A program made the translations under genes and the position numbers. A stretch of 64,000 bases of DNA from Sulfurimonas sp. (GTDB taxonomy: Bacteria > Campylobacterota > Campylobacteria > Campylobacterales > Sulfurimonadaceae): the NCBI GenBank assembly GCA_028687935.1, contig JAQTZE010000002.1, positions 1 to 64,000 on the forward strand, read 5' to 3'. Below, in pieces: positions 26,857 to 35,483 of the stretch. Position 1 is the stretch's first letter, and each line of letters opens with the position of its first letter. The notes beneath the pieces are model-generated. The model ran no database searches and was not told the DNA's origin. It saw nothing but the letters and a program-made list of their open reading frames with translations.

Positions 26857-28079
26857 AAAAAAGATCGATTTTATTTACCGTCAATATTACTTTTATTGTT
26901 ACTTTTATCCTTATCAGTGCAGGTTTTATCTTGCTCTACAACATGCACCAAAAAAGAGAAGATTTTTTACTCCATAAACGCAGTGTAGAGATTGCAAAGA
27001 TGTTTTTGGATGAGTATAGTGAGCATGGAGTCACAGAAAAACTGACACATGATTTGGAACGTGTTAATTTTACTCTTCTCCTTGATCAAAACGCAATCAA
27101 GAAGCGCTTAGATGATCAAAATATCAAACAAAGAAAGCTCAGACACTTCAAGCATGCCGAACTTTATGCACTCGATCTTGATGGAAAATCTTCAATCTAT
27201 ATAGAGTCACAAAATTTTCAAGCTATCTTGCAAGATAATGCTCCTGTGCTCAAAGAGACGAGTATGTCTATCGTGATTTATTTGGCGATACTACTTATAT
27301 TTTTGTTTTTTTATCTCTCTATTATTAATAAACTCAAACCACTGAAAAAGTTAAACAAAATCGTCGCAAATTTTGGAGATGAAGAGTTTGATTTTGAGTT
27401 TCTAACGCGCGATGAAGATGAGATATCAAAACTTATGAACGAATTTTCCGCTTCAGCCAAGAAGCTCAAATCCATTAAAGAATCAAGAAATATCTTTATC
27501 CGTAATGTCATGCATGAGCTCAAAACGCCTATCACTAAAGGTAAATTTCTCATCCATCTGCCTCAAAGTGATGCAAATATAGATGCGATGCAAAAGGTCT
27601 TTTATCGTCTTGAAGCACTTATTAACGAGTTTGCGGCGATAGAGGAGTTGATAGCGGCGAAAAAAGAGCTGCAAAAACAAGAGTACTCTTTGGAAGATCT
27701 TGTTGATAATGCAGCGGATATTTTGATGTGTGATGAAGAAGAGGTGATGAAAGCCTTTGAAAATATAAAGCTGCATGTTGATTTTGATCTCTTTTCAATA
27801 GCACTCAAAAACCTTTTGGACAACGGCATAAAGTACTCAAGCGATAAGAGAGTCATAGTCAAATCAGACAATGGCGTTATCATCGTTGAAAATCTCTCGG
27901 CTCCTTTAGCCTATCCTTTAGAGAACTATTTTGAACCATTTTTTAGAGGTGATGATGTCAAATCCAACCAGAGTTTTGGGCTAGGGCTTTATATAGTCAA
28001 GCATATCCTCGATGCACATCATATGCATTTGATCTATGAACATAAAGATGGCACCAACAGATTTATGGTTGTGCCGTGA
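26853..28079 (+). CDS. Sensor histidine kinase (CpxA/ArsS-like)
   Basis: 408 residues. TM1 is about residues 7-28 (FTVNITFIVTFILISAGFIL). A periplasmic sensor of about 110 residues follows, then TM2 about 140-160 (SIVIYLAILLIFLFFYLSII), a HAMP-like linker, the phosphoacceptor box RNVMHELKTPITKGKF (His about 221), the N box LKNLLDNGIKYSS, and a G box in FGLGLYIVKHILDAHHM. It autophosphorylates and passes phosphate to the preceding regulator. The GTGA overlap with hypF (28076-28079) suggests the whole unit is transcribed with hydrogenase maturation genes. Confidence 0.92.
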   Translation: MKKRSILFTVNITFIVTFILISAGFILLYNMHQKREDFLLHKRSVEIAKMFLDEYSEHGVTEKLTHDLERVNFTLLLDQNAIKKRLDDQNIKQRKLRHFKHAELYALDLDGKSSIYIESQNFQAILQDNAPVLKETSMSIVIYLAILLIFLFFYLSIINKLKPLKKLNKIVANFGDEEFDFEFLTRDEDEISKLMNEFSASAKKLKSIKESRNIFIRNVMHELKTPITKGKFLIHLPQSDANIDAMQKVFYRLEALINEFAAIEELIAAKKELQKQEYSLEDLVDNAADILMCDEEEVMKAFENIKLHVDFDLFSIALKNLLDNGIKYSSDKRVIVKSDNGVIIVENLSAPLAYPLENYFEPFFRGDDVKSNQSFGLGLYIVKHILDAHHMHLIYEHKDGTNRFMVVP

Positions 28080-30301
28080 TCCGAAGATACTTTTTTATAC
28101 AGGGAGTCGTCCAAGGGGTTGGCTTTCGTCCTTTTACCTATAAAGTAGCAACAGAGTTCGGGCTGAGTGGTTTTGTAAAAAACAGCAGTGAGGGTGTACA
28201 AATCGAAGTCGAAGGCAGAGTAGAAACTTTGGCTGCGTTTGAAGAGACGCTCCTAACAACACTTCCTCCTCTTGCACACATAGACACCATCAGTTCCAAA
28301 GATATCAAAGTAGTTCACAGCGCTGCGTTTGAGATACTTCAAAGCGATGCGAGTTCTCACACAAAAAGTGCTTTGATCTCTCCTGATATCGCTATTTGCC
28401 AAGAGTGTTTGGCGGATATCAAAAAAGAGGGAAAATACCACAACTATTTTGCCACAAACTGTACAAACTGCGGCCCGAGATACTCCATCATCAAAACAGT
28501 GCCTTATGATAGAAAAGAGACAAGTATGGACGCATTTGTCATGTGTGAGAGCTGTCAAGAAGAGTACACAAATCCACTCAATCGCAGATATCACGCACAG
28601 CCAATCTCATGCAATAGTTGCGGTCCAAAACTCTCACTTTGGGATAATAAAACACAAGCGCAAATACAAACGCAAGATATCTACAAAAGTGTCGCAGAGC
28701 TTATCAAACGCGGTGAGATTTTAGCCATCAAAGGAATAGGCGGATTTCATATCGTCTGCGATGCGCTCAATGATGAGGTGATAGCCAGACTGCGAGCGTA
28801 TAAAAACCGTCCAAGTAAACCTTTTGCTCTTATGTGTAAAGATATAGAGCAGATAGCGTGTATCGCTGAGATAAACGCAACAGAGTTAGAACTTTTGAAC
28901 TCCAAAGAAGCGCCTATCGTTATCTTGCAAAAGTGTGTAAACGCAAGCCTAAAACTCTCTCCTGAAGTAGCCCCAAGTATTCAGAGATTAGGGTGTTTTT
29001 TGCCATATACTGCGCTGCATCATCTACTCTTTGAGCATTTACAAAATCCACTCATCGCGACAAGTGCAAATCTTGGAAGTGAGCCTATCATCACAAGCAA
29101 AGAAGATATTGAAAAAAAGCTTTCTTTTGTTGCGTTTGTGCTTGATTTTGATCGAGAAATTATCAATGGCGTGGATGATAGTCTGCTCCAAGTGATAGAG
29201 GGCAAAACGCAGATACTCAGACTCTCCCGCGGTTATGCGCCAAAGGTTATTAAGCTTCCTTTTAAGTCAGAGAAAAAGATACTCGCAGTCGGAGCAAATG
29301 CTAAAAACGCAGTTGCGTTTGTAATTGATGACACTATTATCGTATCCCCACATATCGGAGATTTGGATTCGCTAGAAGCTTTTGGATTTTTTGAGCGTAC
29401 CTTAGAGACTTTTAAAAAGTTTTATGATTTTGAGCCTGAGACAATAGTGCACGATAAGCATCCAAATTATGTCAGCACCAAATGGGCAAAGCAACAAAAC
29501 GCAACGCTTTTTGAAGTAGGACACCATCTTGCTCATGTGTATGCATGTAAGGCTGAGTTTGGATTAGTAGGCGAATATCTGGGCTTTAGTTTTGATGGAA
29601 CGGGTTATGGTGAAGATAAAGCACTTTGGGGTGGAGAGATATTTGTAGGCGATAAACGCAAGTACACTTTCAAACCACTGAAGCTTTTAGGCGCAGATAA
29701 AGCGATAAAAGAACCTAGACGCATTGCTTTGAGCTTACTTTTTGATACACTGCGTTTAGAAGAAGTTTTGGCGCTTGATCTGGAGTGTGTGGCCGCGTTT
29801 AGCCAAGCAGAAATAAAGATGCTCCATCACGCTCACAGTAAAAATCTCAATGCACCAAGCACAAGCTCTATCGGCAGGCTTTTTGACGCTGTTGCATCGC
29901 TCAGCGGTCTGTTGCAAATTAGCAGTTACGAAGGTGAGAGCGGGCTTTTGTGTGAGAGTTTTTATGATGCGAACATCACGAAGTGCTTTGATTACACGCT
30001 TGAAGATGGCGTTTTGGATATGCAGATAGTTCCCCATCTCTTGCAAAACGCAGTGGATAAACAGGAGCTCAATTCGATGTTCATCAACACACTTGCGCAG
30101 ATAGTGCTTGATATCTCAAAAGTAGAAAAATGCGAAGTGATACTTAGTGGTGGCGTTTTTCAAAATAAAACGCTTTTAGAACTGATAGTAAAAAAACTAA
30201 AAGATGAAAATATAAAACACTATTTCCAAGAAACAACTCCCATTAATGATGGGGGGATTGCTCTTGGGCAGGCGTATTATTACGCTATGCATACGATATA
30301 A
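28076..30301 (+). CDS. hypF: Carbamoyltransferase for NiFe-site cyanide synthesis
   Basis: 741 residues. It makes the thiocarboxamide on HypE that becomes the CN ligands. The GTG start overlaps the kinase stop. An N-terminal acylphosphatase domain (IQGVVQGVGFRPFTYKVA) is followed by two zinc fingers (CQECLADIKKEGKYHNYFAT, CTNCGPRYSIIKTVPYDR, CESCQEEYTNPLNRRYHAQP), a YrdC-like domain (NRPSKPFALMCKD), and a Kae1-like carbamoyltransferase domain with metal-His motif VGHHLAHVYACKAE and EYLGFSFDGTGYGEDKALWG. It is separated from the hypBCD and hypEA clusters by more than 11 kb. An inverted AAACGCA/TGCGTTT pair lies inside (29305-29320). Confidence 0.97.
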   Translation: MIRRYFFIQGVVQGVGFRPFTYKVATEFGLSGFVKNSSEGVQIEVEGRVETLAAFEETLLTTLPPLAHIDTISSKDIKVVHSAAFEILQSDASSHTKSALISPDIAICQECLADIKKEGKYHNYFATNCTNCGPRYSIIKTVPYDRKETSMDAFVMCESCQEEYTNPLNRRYHAQPISCNSCGPKLSLWDNKTQAQIQTQDIYKSVAELIKRGEILAIKGIGGFHIVCDALNDEVIARLRAYKNRPSKPFALMCKDIEQIACIAEINATELELLNSKEAPIVILQKCVNASLKLSPEVAPSIQRLGCFLPYTALHHLLFEHLQNPLIATSANLGSEPIITSKEDIEKKLSFVAFVLDFDREIINGVDDSLLQVIEGKTQILRLSRGYAPKVIKLPFKSEKKILAVGANAKNAVAFVIDDTIIVSPHIGDLDSLEAFGFFERTLETFKKFYDFEPETIVHDKHPNYVSTKWAKQQNATLFEVGHHLAHVYACKAEFGLVGEYLGFSFDGTGYGEDKALWGGEIFVGDKRKYTFKPLKLLGADKAIKEPRRIALSLLFDTLRLEEVLALDLECVAAFSQAEIKMLHHAHSKNLNAPSTSSIGRLFDAVASLSGLLQISSYEGESGLLCESFYDANITKCFDYTLEDGVLDMQIVPHLLQNAVDKQELNSMFINTLAQIVLDISKVEKCEVILSGGVFQNKTLLELIVKKLKDENIKHYFQETTPINDGGIALGQAYYYAMHTI
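29305..29320. repeat. Inverted pair of the abundant AAACGCA oligomer
   Basis: AAACGCA-GT-TGCGTTT is a perfect 7-bp inverted repeat with a 2-bp spacer, inside hypF (coding Asn-Ala-Val-Ala-Phe). It is the tightest head-to-head pair of the oligomer that I found in the window. Confidence 0.9.
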
Positions 30302-30309
30302 GGAAGAAG

Positions 30310-31866
30310 TTGATACAAAAATTTAAAAACGAAGTACGAGAAAACAAGAACTATATCTATCTGAGTTATCTGCTCTCTTTTCTCACGATGCTGCCGCAAC
30401 TCATCGCTTCTGCGCTGAGTGATGTTGAGCATCTTCTGTTTTTAGGTATCTTATTTTTTGTACTGATTTTTATATCCAAGTTTCACAAACTACTCTTTGC
30501 GATTTTTGTTATCTATATCAATTTGACAAATATACTCATCGGACATATCTTTTTTCACTGGGGATATGCCAAAGCGGATATTGGCCCAAGAATAGAAGTC
30601 TCGGCTATCTCTCCACTCTATGAGAGTGTTGAGTATTTGATGACATATATCGATTATAGAGATATTTTACTGCTTGTGTATACTTTTTTTGTGCTTGCGT
30701 TTTTGTATAAAATCCTTGTGCACTACAGACACTCTTTTCGATTTATACGCTTTTTAGGGTTTATAGTTGCGACATCGACTATCGTTGCGTTTAGCTACTA
30801 CTCAAATCCTTTGCAAGAGCATGAGCCGCTGAGTATCCCAAATAAATATATCTATGCCCAACAACACACAGAGATTTTTGATAAAAGAAGTCAATATCTT
30901 GAGAGTTTAGAGAGTGCTGTTGTGGAGAATAATGCTTCCATCTATGACAAAATCATCATCATTCAAGGCGAATCTGTCAATAAACATCATATGTCTATCT
31001 ATGGTTATGCTAAAAAAACAACTCCCTATTTTTCTGCGCTCAAAGCAAAGAAGAAGATATATGTTTTTAACGCCATAGCACCGACCGATCAGACACGCTT
31101 TTCTATGCCAATACTCCATTCACAAGCAAGTGTGCATGATTATGAAGAGGCATTTGTACACTCACGCTCTATCGTCGGAGAGTTTAGGCTGCATAACTAT
31201 AAAACATATTGGATTTCAAATCAAGGCGAAGCAGGGGAACATGATACTAGTATCTCTTCTATGGCGCAAGAAGCGGATGTGCGACACTTTGAAAACCTAG
31301 ACTACATCAGCGCACAAACCGATGAAGCGCTCCTGCCTTATATCGTAGATATCCGCAACAACGCAGACAAAGAGCTCTATTTTATCCATCTTATGGGTTC
31401 TCATGCGGATTATGATAAACGATACAGCAAAACAAATATGCTCTTTAGCGATCCGCAAAATATACAAGAGGAGTATGACAATAGCATCCACTATACGGAC
31501 AGTATTTTAGAGACTCTTTTTGCCCATTTTACGCAGAAGTTTGCCGATAAAAAGATACTTATCGTCTATCTATCAGACCATGGAGAGATCGTGCATAAAA
31601 GCCGTCATGGACATGGTTTTATGCCACCTTTCAAAGAGGAATTTGATATTCCTTTTGTGCTTTATAGCAATATAAAAAATAGCAGGATAGAAGAGCTTTA
31701 CAAGAAAAATAAAAAACACTATTTCAATCTCGAAAACTTAACTTCGATGATTGCGTTTATCAATGGTTTGAGTGATGATGCCAATATCTCGACTTCAAAA
31801 GATGTTTTTGCTCTCGCTCCTGAGAATATTTTTGATTACGACACACTTAAATTTTATAAGGATTAA
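30310..31866 (+). CDS. Phosphoethanolamine transferase, EptA/CptA-like (sulfatase fold)
   Basis: 518 residues. It starts at TTG (30310) after AAGGAAG. About five N-terminal membrane helices (residues 15-170) precede a periplasmic alkaline-phosphatase-like domain: metal Glu in IIIIQGESVNKHHMSIYGYA, candidate nucleophile Thr in APTDQTRFSMPIL, metal site IVYLSDHGEIVHKSRHGHGF. This family moves phosphoethanolamine from phosphatidylethanolamine to lipid A, core sugars or flagellar proteins. The acceptor cannot be told here. It follows hypF by 8 bp but has no obvious link to hydrogenase. Confidence 0.88.
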   Translation: MIQKFKNEVRENKNYIYLSYLLSFLTMLPQLIASALSDVEHLLFLGILFFVLIFISKFHKLLFAIFVIYINLTNILIGHIFFHWGYAKADIGPRIEVSAISPLYESVEYLMTYIDYRDILLLVYTFFVLAFLYKILVHYRHSFRFIRFLGFIVATSTIVAFSYYSNPLQEHEPLSIPNKYIYAQQHTEIFDKRSQYLESLESAVVENNASIYDKIIIIQGESVNKHHMSIYGYAKKTTPYFSALKAKKKIYVFNAIAPTDQTRFSMPILHSQASVHDYEEAFVHSRSIVGEFRLHNYKTYWISNQGEAGEHDTSISSMAQEADVRHFENLDYISAQTDEALLPYIVDIRNNADKELYFIHLMGSHADYDKRYSKTNMLFSDPQNIQEEYDNSIHYTDSILETLFAHFTQKFADKKILIVYLSDHGEIVHKSRHGHGFMPPFKEEFDIPFVLYSNIKNSRIEELYKKNKKHYFNLENLTSMIAFINGLSDDANISTSKDVFALAPENIFDYDTLKFYKD

Positions 31867-31871
31867 ACCAG

Positions 31872-32552
31872 ATGTCAAACAGCTATAAAAGAATCGACGC
31901 GCACCTCTCCTCTCTTGGCTACTGCTCACGAAGTGAAGCGGCTGCGTTTTTGAAAAAGTATCATGTCACAGCAGCAGGCAAAAAACTCACAGATGTCAAA
32001 CTCAAAGTCACTCATGATGAGGTACTTATCGATGGCAAAGGACTTGATCCTGAAGTGATGACGATTTTAATGCACAAGCCCGCTAGTTTTATCTGCTCAC
32101 ACGATGATGCGGGCAAACTTATCTACTCTCTTTTGCCAGAGCGATGGCAAAGACGCAATCCAAAGCTCTCGACTATAGGCAGACTTGATATCGACACCAC
32201 GGGCGCGATTTTGCTCACAGATGATGGCGGGCTCAACCACAAGCTCACAAGCCCAAAGAGTCAAGCACCAAAGATCTATGAAGCAACTTTGGCAGAACCA
32301 CTCAAAGGCAATGAAGCGGAGATTTTTGCAAGCGGAGAATTAATGCTCAATGGTGAAAAAAAAGCACTGCTTCCTGCTAAGCTGGAGGTTCTCTCACCAA
32401 CAAAAGCGCGTTTGGAGATTTGCGAGGGCAAATACCATCAAGTCAAAAGAATGTTTGGGGCAACAGGAAATAAAGTTATTGCTCTACACAGAGTGAGTTT
32501 TAATGGCTTTTGTGTAGATGATTTAAAAGCTGGAGAGTATAAACAAATATAA
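31872..32552 (+). CDS. rsuA: Ribosomal small-subunit pseudouridine synthase (RsuA family)
   Basis: 226 residues. An N-terminal S4 RNA-binding domain (RIDAHLSSLGYCSRSEAAAF) is followed by the synthase domain with the catalytic Asp in STIGRLDIDTTGAILLTDDG and a C-terminal KYHQVKRMFGATGNKVIALH. Size and motifs match RsuA, which makes pseudouridine in 16S rRNA, although the RluB/RluE/RluF side of the family is close. Its stop overlaps the next start (TAATG at 32550-32554). Confidence 0.88.
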   Translation: MSNSYKRIDAHLSSLGYCSRSEAAAFLKKYHVTAAGKKLTDVKLKVTHDEVLIDGKGLDPEVMTILMHKPASFICSHDDAGKLIYSLLPERWQRRNPKLSTIGRLDIDTTGAILLTDDGGLNHKLTSPKSQAPKIYEATLAEPLKGNEAEIFASGELMLNGEKKALLPAKLEVLSPTKARLEICEGKYHQVKRMFGATGNKVIALHRVSFNGFCVDDLKAGEYKQI

Positions 32553-33406
32553 TGATGAAAATCTCTCTCTCCTTATTTTTACTCTTTGCTCTGCTGTTAA
32601 GCTTTGCGTTTGATATAGATGCATCCGCCTTGAAGATTCAGGATGAAGCTTTTGAACGGGCAATGGTCGCCTTTGGTTTGGCAAAAGGCTTAAACGCAGT
32701 CATCTCATTAGTCCAAGGTACCCAGCTCGCTTTTACACCAGTGGGTATTGGTATGACTTTTAGTGTGGGAGAAATCCTTGATCCTTTTAACGATATGGTC
32801 GAGCGATTTTCATGGGTCATGCTCTTTGCATCTGTCTCTTTGGGGATACAAAAACTACTTTTGATCCTCAGTGCAAAACTCTTTTTACAAGTTCTACTTT
32901 TCATCAGCGTAGTTCTCTCTTTGTTCTTTTTATGGTTTAAAGAGCTGCGAAACACGCTCTTTTTGTCCTACTCCCTCAAAGCCTTCGCACTTCTTTTTTT
33001 ACTGCGTTTTGGTGCGATTATATTTGTCTATTCATCAGAGTATTTCTACAATGCCATCCTTCAAGATGAGTATGTACAATCCAGCAGTGTTATCGTTGAG
33101 ACAAAAAATAAGCTTGAAGATTTTCAAAGCCAAAACAATAGTGTTTTGAAAAATACAGATGAAGAGAGCTTTTTCAAATCCATCAACGCAAAGTACAACA
33201 ATCTTGCCCAAAGTCTTGATATCTCTAAAAAATTGGAACTTCTATCAAAAAATATCGATGAAGCATTCGTCAAAATCATCAACCTTATTACGATCTTCGT
33301 AGTTGAGAGTGTTCTTATGCCTTTATTGTTTTTATGGTTTTTTGTAGTGTGTGTCAAGTTTCTCTTTAGATATGAGTTGCGATTTGATAAGAAAATAAAG
33401 ATTTAA
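32552..33406 (+). CDS. Inner-membrane hypothetical protein with coiled coil (284 aa)
   Basis: Not recognised. It has an N-terminal hydrophobic stretch (SLSLFLLFALLLSFAFDIDA), then membrane helices about residues 85-135 and 142-165, a charged periplasmic or cytoplasmic coiled-coil part (about 180-245), and a last helix (LITIFVVESVLMPLLFLWFF) before a basic tail. It is translationally coupled to rsuA. The C-terminal end is followed, in the -1 frame, by a 51-codon open stretch described separately. Confidence 0.75.
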   Translation: MMKISLSLFLLFALLLSFAFDIDASALKIQDEAFERAMVAFGLAKGLNAVISLVQGTQLAFTPVGIGMTFSVGEILDPFNDMVERFSWVMLFASVSLGIQKLLLILSAKLFLQVLLFISVVLSLFFLWFKELRNTLFLSYSLKAFALLFLLRFGAIIFVYSSEYFYNAILQDEYVQSSSVIVETKNKLEDFQSQNNSVLKNTDEESFFKSINAKYNNLAQSLDISKKLELLSKNIDEAFVKIINLITIFVVESVLMPLLFLWFFVVCVKFLFRYELRFDKKIKI

Positions 33407-33546
33407 AAAAAATCCAAAGCTATCAAACTGCTTTATTCCATGAAGTAGTGCGAGCGGCACTCCAAGAAAATCCCCTCAAAGAGAAGCTAGAAGGATTATT
33501 TCTTTTACTTATTCTACTGCGTTTGCTAGCCATTTTAGATGCATAA
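33391..33546 (+). other. 51-codon open frame overlapping the 3' end of the membrane protein gene
   Basis: In frame 1 (-1 relative to the previous gene), codons are open from 33391 to the stop at 33544-33546. They cross the A-rich end of the previous gene (AAAATAAAGATTTAAAAAAA). The translation contains QSYQTALFHEVVRAALQENP and a very hydrophobic end, GLFLLLILLRLLAILDA. There is no ATG; the only plausible initiator is GTG at 33448, without a clear ribosome site. It could be a decayed gene end, a small membrane peptide, or the result of a frameshift. Confidence 0.3.
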
Positions 33547-33606
33547 ATCATACTATTTTTTGTTATTATAAATTCAAGAAAGTTTAAGATAAATTCTTAT
33601 ACTATT

Positions 33607-33630
33607 CGTTATGTTTAAAAAGACATAACG
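33607..33630. promoter_or_regulatory. Perfect inverted repeat upstream of tonB
   Basis: CGTTATGT (33607-33614) and ACATAACG (33623-33630) are exact inverted repeats with an 8-bp spacer, ending 23 bp before the tonB ATG. Position and symmetry suggest an operator for a dimeric regulator. It does not resemble the Fur box consensus. The same transcript has AAACGCAAGGAG as its ribosome-site region. Confidence 0.5.
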
Positions 33631-33653
33631 ATTTATAAACGCAAGGAGAGGGT

Positions 33654-34442
33654 ATGTATCAAAGAGAATCTATCGTTATATCAGATAAGATATATAGAAG
33701 CAGTAAACTCAAAAGAGATGCTTTCTTTGTATCTTTGTTATTTCATGCCATTGTCTTTTTTGCTCTGTACTCTCTCTTTATGACATACAAGACAAAAGTA
33801 GAGCCAAATGAACCTGTATATGTTCGTATACCTCTCTCCTTGGAGCAGATAACAGAGAAAAAGCCTCAAGTCAAAGTAGAACACAAAGCATCAGCCGAAA
33901 TGAAAAAAGAGTCTTCGGTTTTGAAAAAAGAGAAGACAAAAGTCAAAGCAAGCGTAAAAAAAGTACAAAAAAAGACACTTCAGCAGATACAACCAACTCT
34001 TGTTTCGCAAAAAGTTGTATCTGCTGAGGCGTTTACGCCTCAAGCATCTAAAGAAGAGCTAACGACGACTATTAACAACGATCATTCTCCATTAAATTCT
34101 ATCACTGAGCCACTCCAGCCATCGCCAAAAGAACAACTCGCATCTTCATCTAAGGCATCAATCGATCCGACTACACTCGGTGAAATACGTAAGATGATAC
34201 AAGAAGCACTCCGCTATCCAGCGCTTGCAAAACGTATGCAGATTGAAGGTGTTGTCGTTGTCTCTTTTGTTCTCTCGTGTGACGGACGCGTAGAGAGTGC
34301 GAAAATAGTGCAAGAGAGTGGCAGCTCTTCTTTAGATAATAAAGCCATGGAAACGCTTCTCTCACTCAGCGGTTCTTATCCTCAAATACAGACACAAATG
34401 GACTTGCAAATCCCAATTGCATTTTCACTCAATAAATCATAA
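33654..34442 (+). CDS. tonB: TonB energy-transducing protein
   Basis: 262 residues. A short cytoplasmic N-terminus leads to one membrane helix (DAFFVSLLFHAIVFFALYSL, with the conserved His that contacts ExbB/ExbD), then a Lys/Gln/Pro-rich periplasmic spacer (about 60-165). The C-terminal TonB domain has IRKMIQEALRYPALAKRMQI, EGVVVVSFVLSCDGRVESAK and VQESGSSSLDNKAMETLLSL. It drives the TonB-dependent receptor encoded two genes downstream. ExbB/ExbD-like proteins are not adjacent; one such pair lies at the far right of the window. Confidence 0.93.
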   Translation: MYQRESIVISDKIYRSSKLKRDAFFVSLLFHAIVFFALYSLFMTYKTKVEPNEPVYVRIPLSLEQITEKKPQVKVEHKASAEMKKESSVLKKEKTKVKASVKKVQKKTLQQIQPTLVSQKVVSAEAFTPQASKEELTTTINNDHSPLNSITEPLQPSPKEQLASSSKASIDPTTLGEIRKMIQEALRYPALAKRMQIEGVVVVSFVLSCDGRVESAKIVQESGSSSLDNKAMETLLSLSGSYPQIQTQMDLQIPIAFSLNKS

Positions 34443-34454
34443 GGAACACACACC

Positions 34455-35483
34455 ATGCATCAGATCATCTTTTTACTTGCAGTAGCACTCTGTAGTCTCT
34501 CTCTCAATGCTGATACGCTCAAACAAAGCGAGCCACAAAACGCAATAGAGTCTCATAAGATCACCAAAGTCTTCGGCTCATCACCTCCGATGACTTATCT
34601 TATTTATGCCCTCAATCCAGAGAAAATTGTAGGCTTGAACTTCAAAGCAAAAAATCCAAATAACTACGCAAACGAAGAGTTTTTAGATAAAAATTTTCTT
34701 TCATTGCCGGTTATCGGAACGTTCCACGGAGGCGGTCAATCGATTAATATTGAGACGCTTTTTACATATAAGCCAGAGCTTGTTTTACTTTGGGCGGATG
34801 ATATTTTGGTATCCAAAGTAGAAAAAGAGATGCAAAAGACAAAGATTCCTACGGTAACTATTCCTTTTCGTAAAGTAGAGGATATCCCCGCTGCGTTTAC
34901 AATAGCAGGGGATGCTATGCAAGAGAGCGAGCGAGGAGCACTTCTATCTGCCTATGCACAAAAGGTTATCCAAGAGATACAAGAGAAAATAAAAGATACG
35001 CAGCCTACTCGTTACTATTATGCAGAGGGCATCGATGGACTCTCGACAGAGTGTGATGACTCTTTTCACGTAGAAGCAATGAACTTTGCTGGCGGTAAAA
35101 ATGTTCACAGTTGTCATCAAAGCGGCGTTTTAGGTATGGAGAAAATCACTTTTGAGACACTCTTATCTTACGATCCTGAGGCTATCATCGTACAAAATAG
35201 ACTCGTTTACAATGAGATTATGGAAAATCCATTGTGGAAACATCTGCGTGCATATAAAAACAAAAATATCCACCTTGTGCCAAATATGCCTTTTAACTGG
35301 ATCGATAGACCGCCTTCATTTATGCGTCTCATAGGTGTGCAATGGCTTGCGAATATCTTTCACCCCAAAGAGTATACGGTAGATTTTGATACACGTCTCA
35401 AAGAGTTTTATAAGCTCTATCTCGGTGTCACACTTACACAAACGCAGAGAAATAAAATAGTAGGAACAACAGATGAAAAGTAA
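34455..35483 (+). CDS. Periplasmic metal-chelate binding protein (FecB/BtuF-like)
   Basis: 342 residues. The signal peptide is IIFLLAVALCSLSLNA. A class III binding-protein fold is indicated by KVFGSSPPMTYLIYALNPEK, IVGLNFKAKNPNNY, IETLFTYKPELVLLWADDIL and ETLLSYDPEAIIVQNRLVYN. It delivers substrate to the FecCD-type permease and ATPase encoded downstream. Family substrates are ferric siderophores, haem, cobalamin or nickel chelates. The location among hydrogenase maturation genes makes nickel a reasonable guess. Its 3' end overlaps the receptor gene by 11 bp. Confidence 0.87.
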   Translation: MHQIIFLLAVALCSLSLNADTLKQSEPQNAIESHKITKVFGSSPPMTYLIYALNPEKIVGLNFKAKNPNNYANEEFLDKNFLSLPVIGTFHGGGQSINIETLFTYKPELVLLWADDILVSKVEKEMQKTKIPTVTIPFRKVEDIPAAFTIAGDAMQESERGALLSAYAQKVIQEIQEKIKDTQPTRYYYAEGIDGLSTECDDSFHVEAMNFAGGKNVHSCHQSGVLGMEKITFETLLSYDPEAIIVQNRLVYNEIMENPLWKHLRAYKNKNIHLVPNMPFNWIDRPPSFMRLIGVQWLANIFHPKEYTVDFDTRLKEFYKLYLGVTLTQTQRNKIVGTTDEK

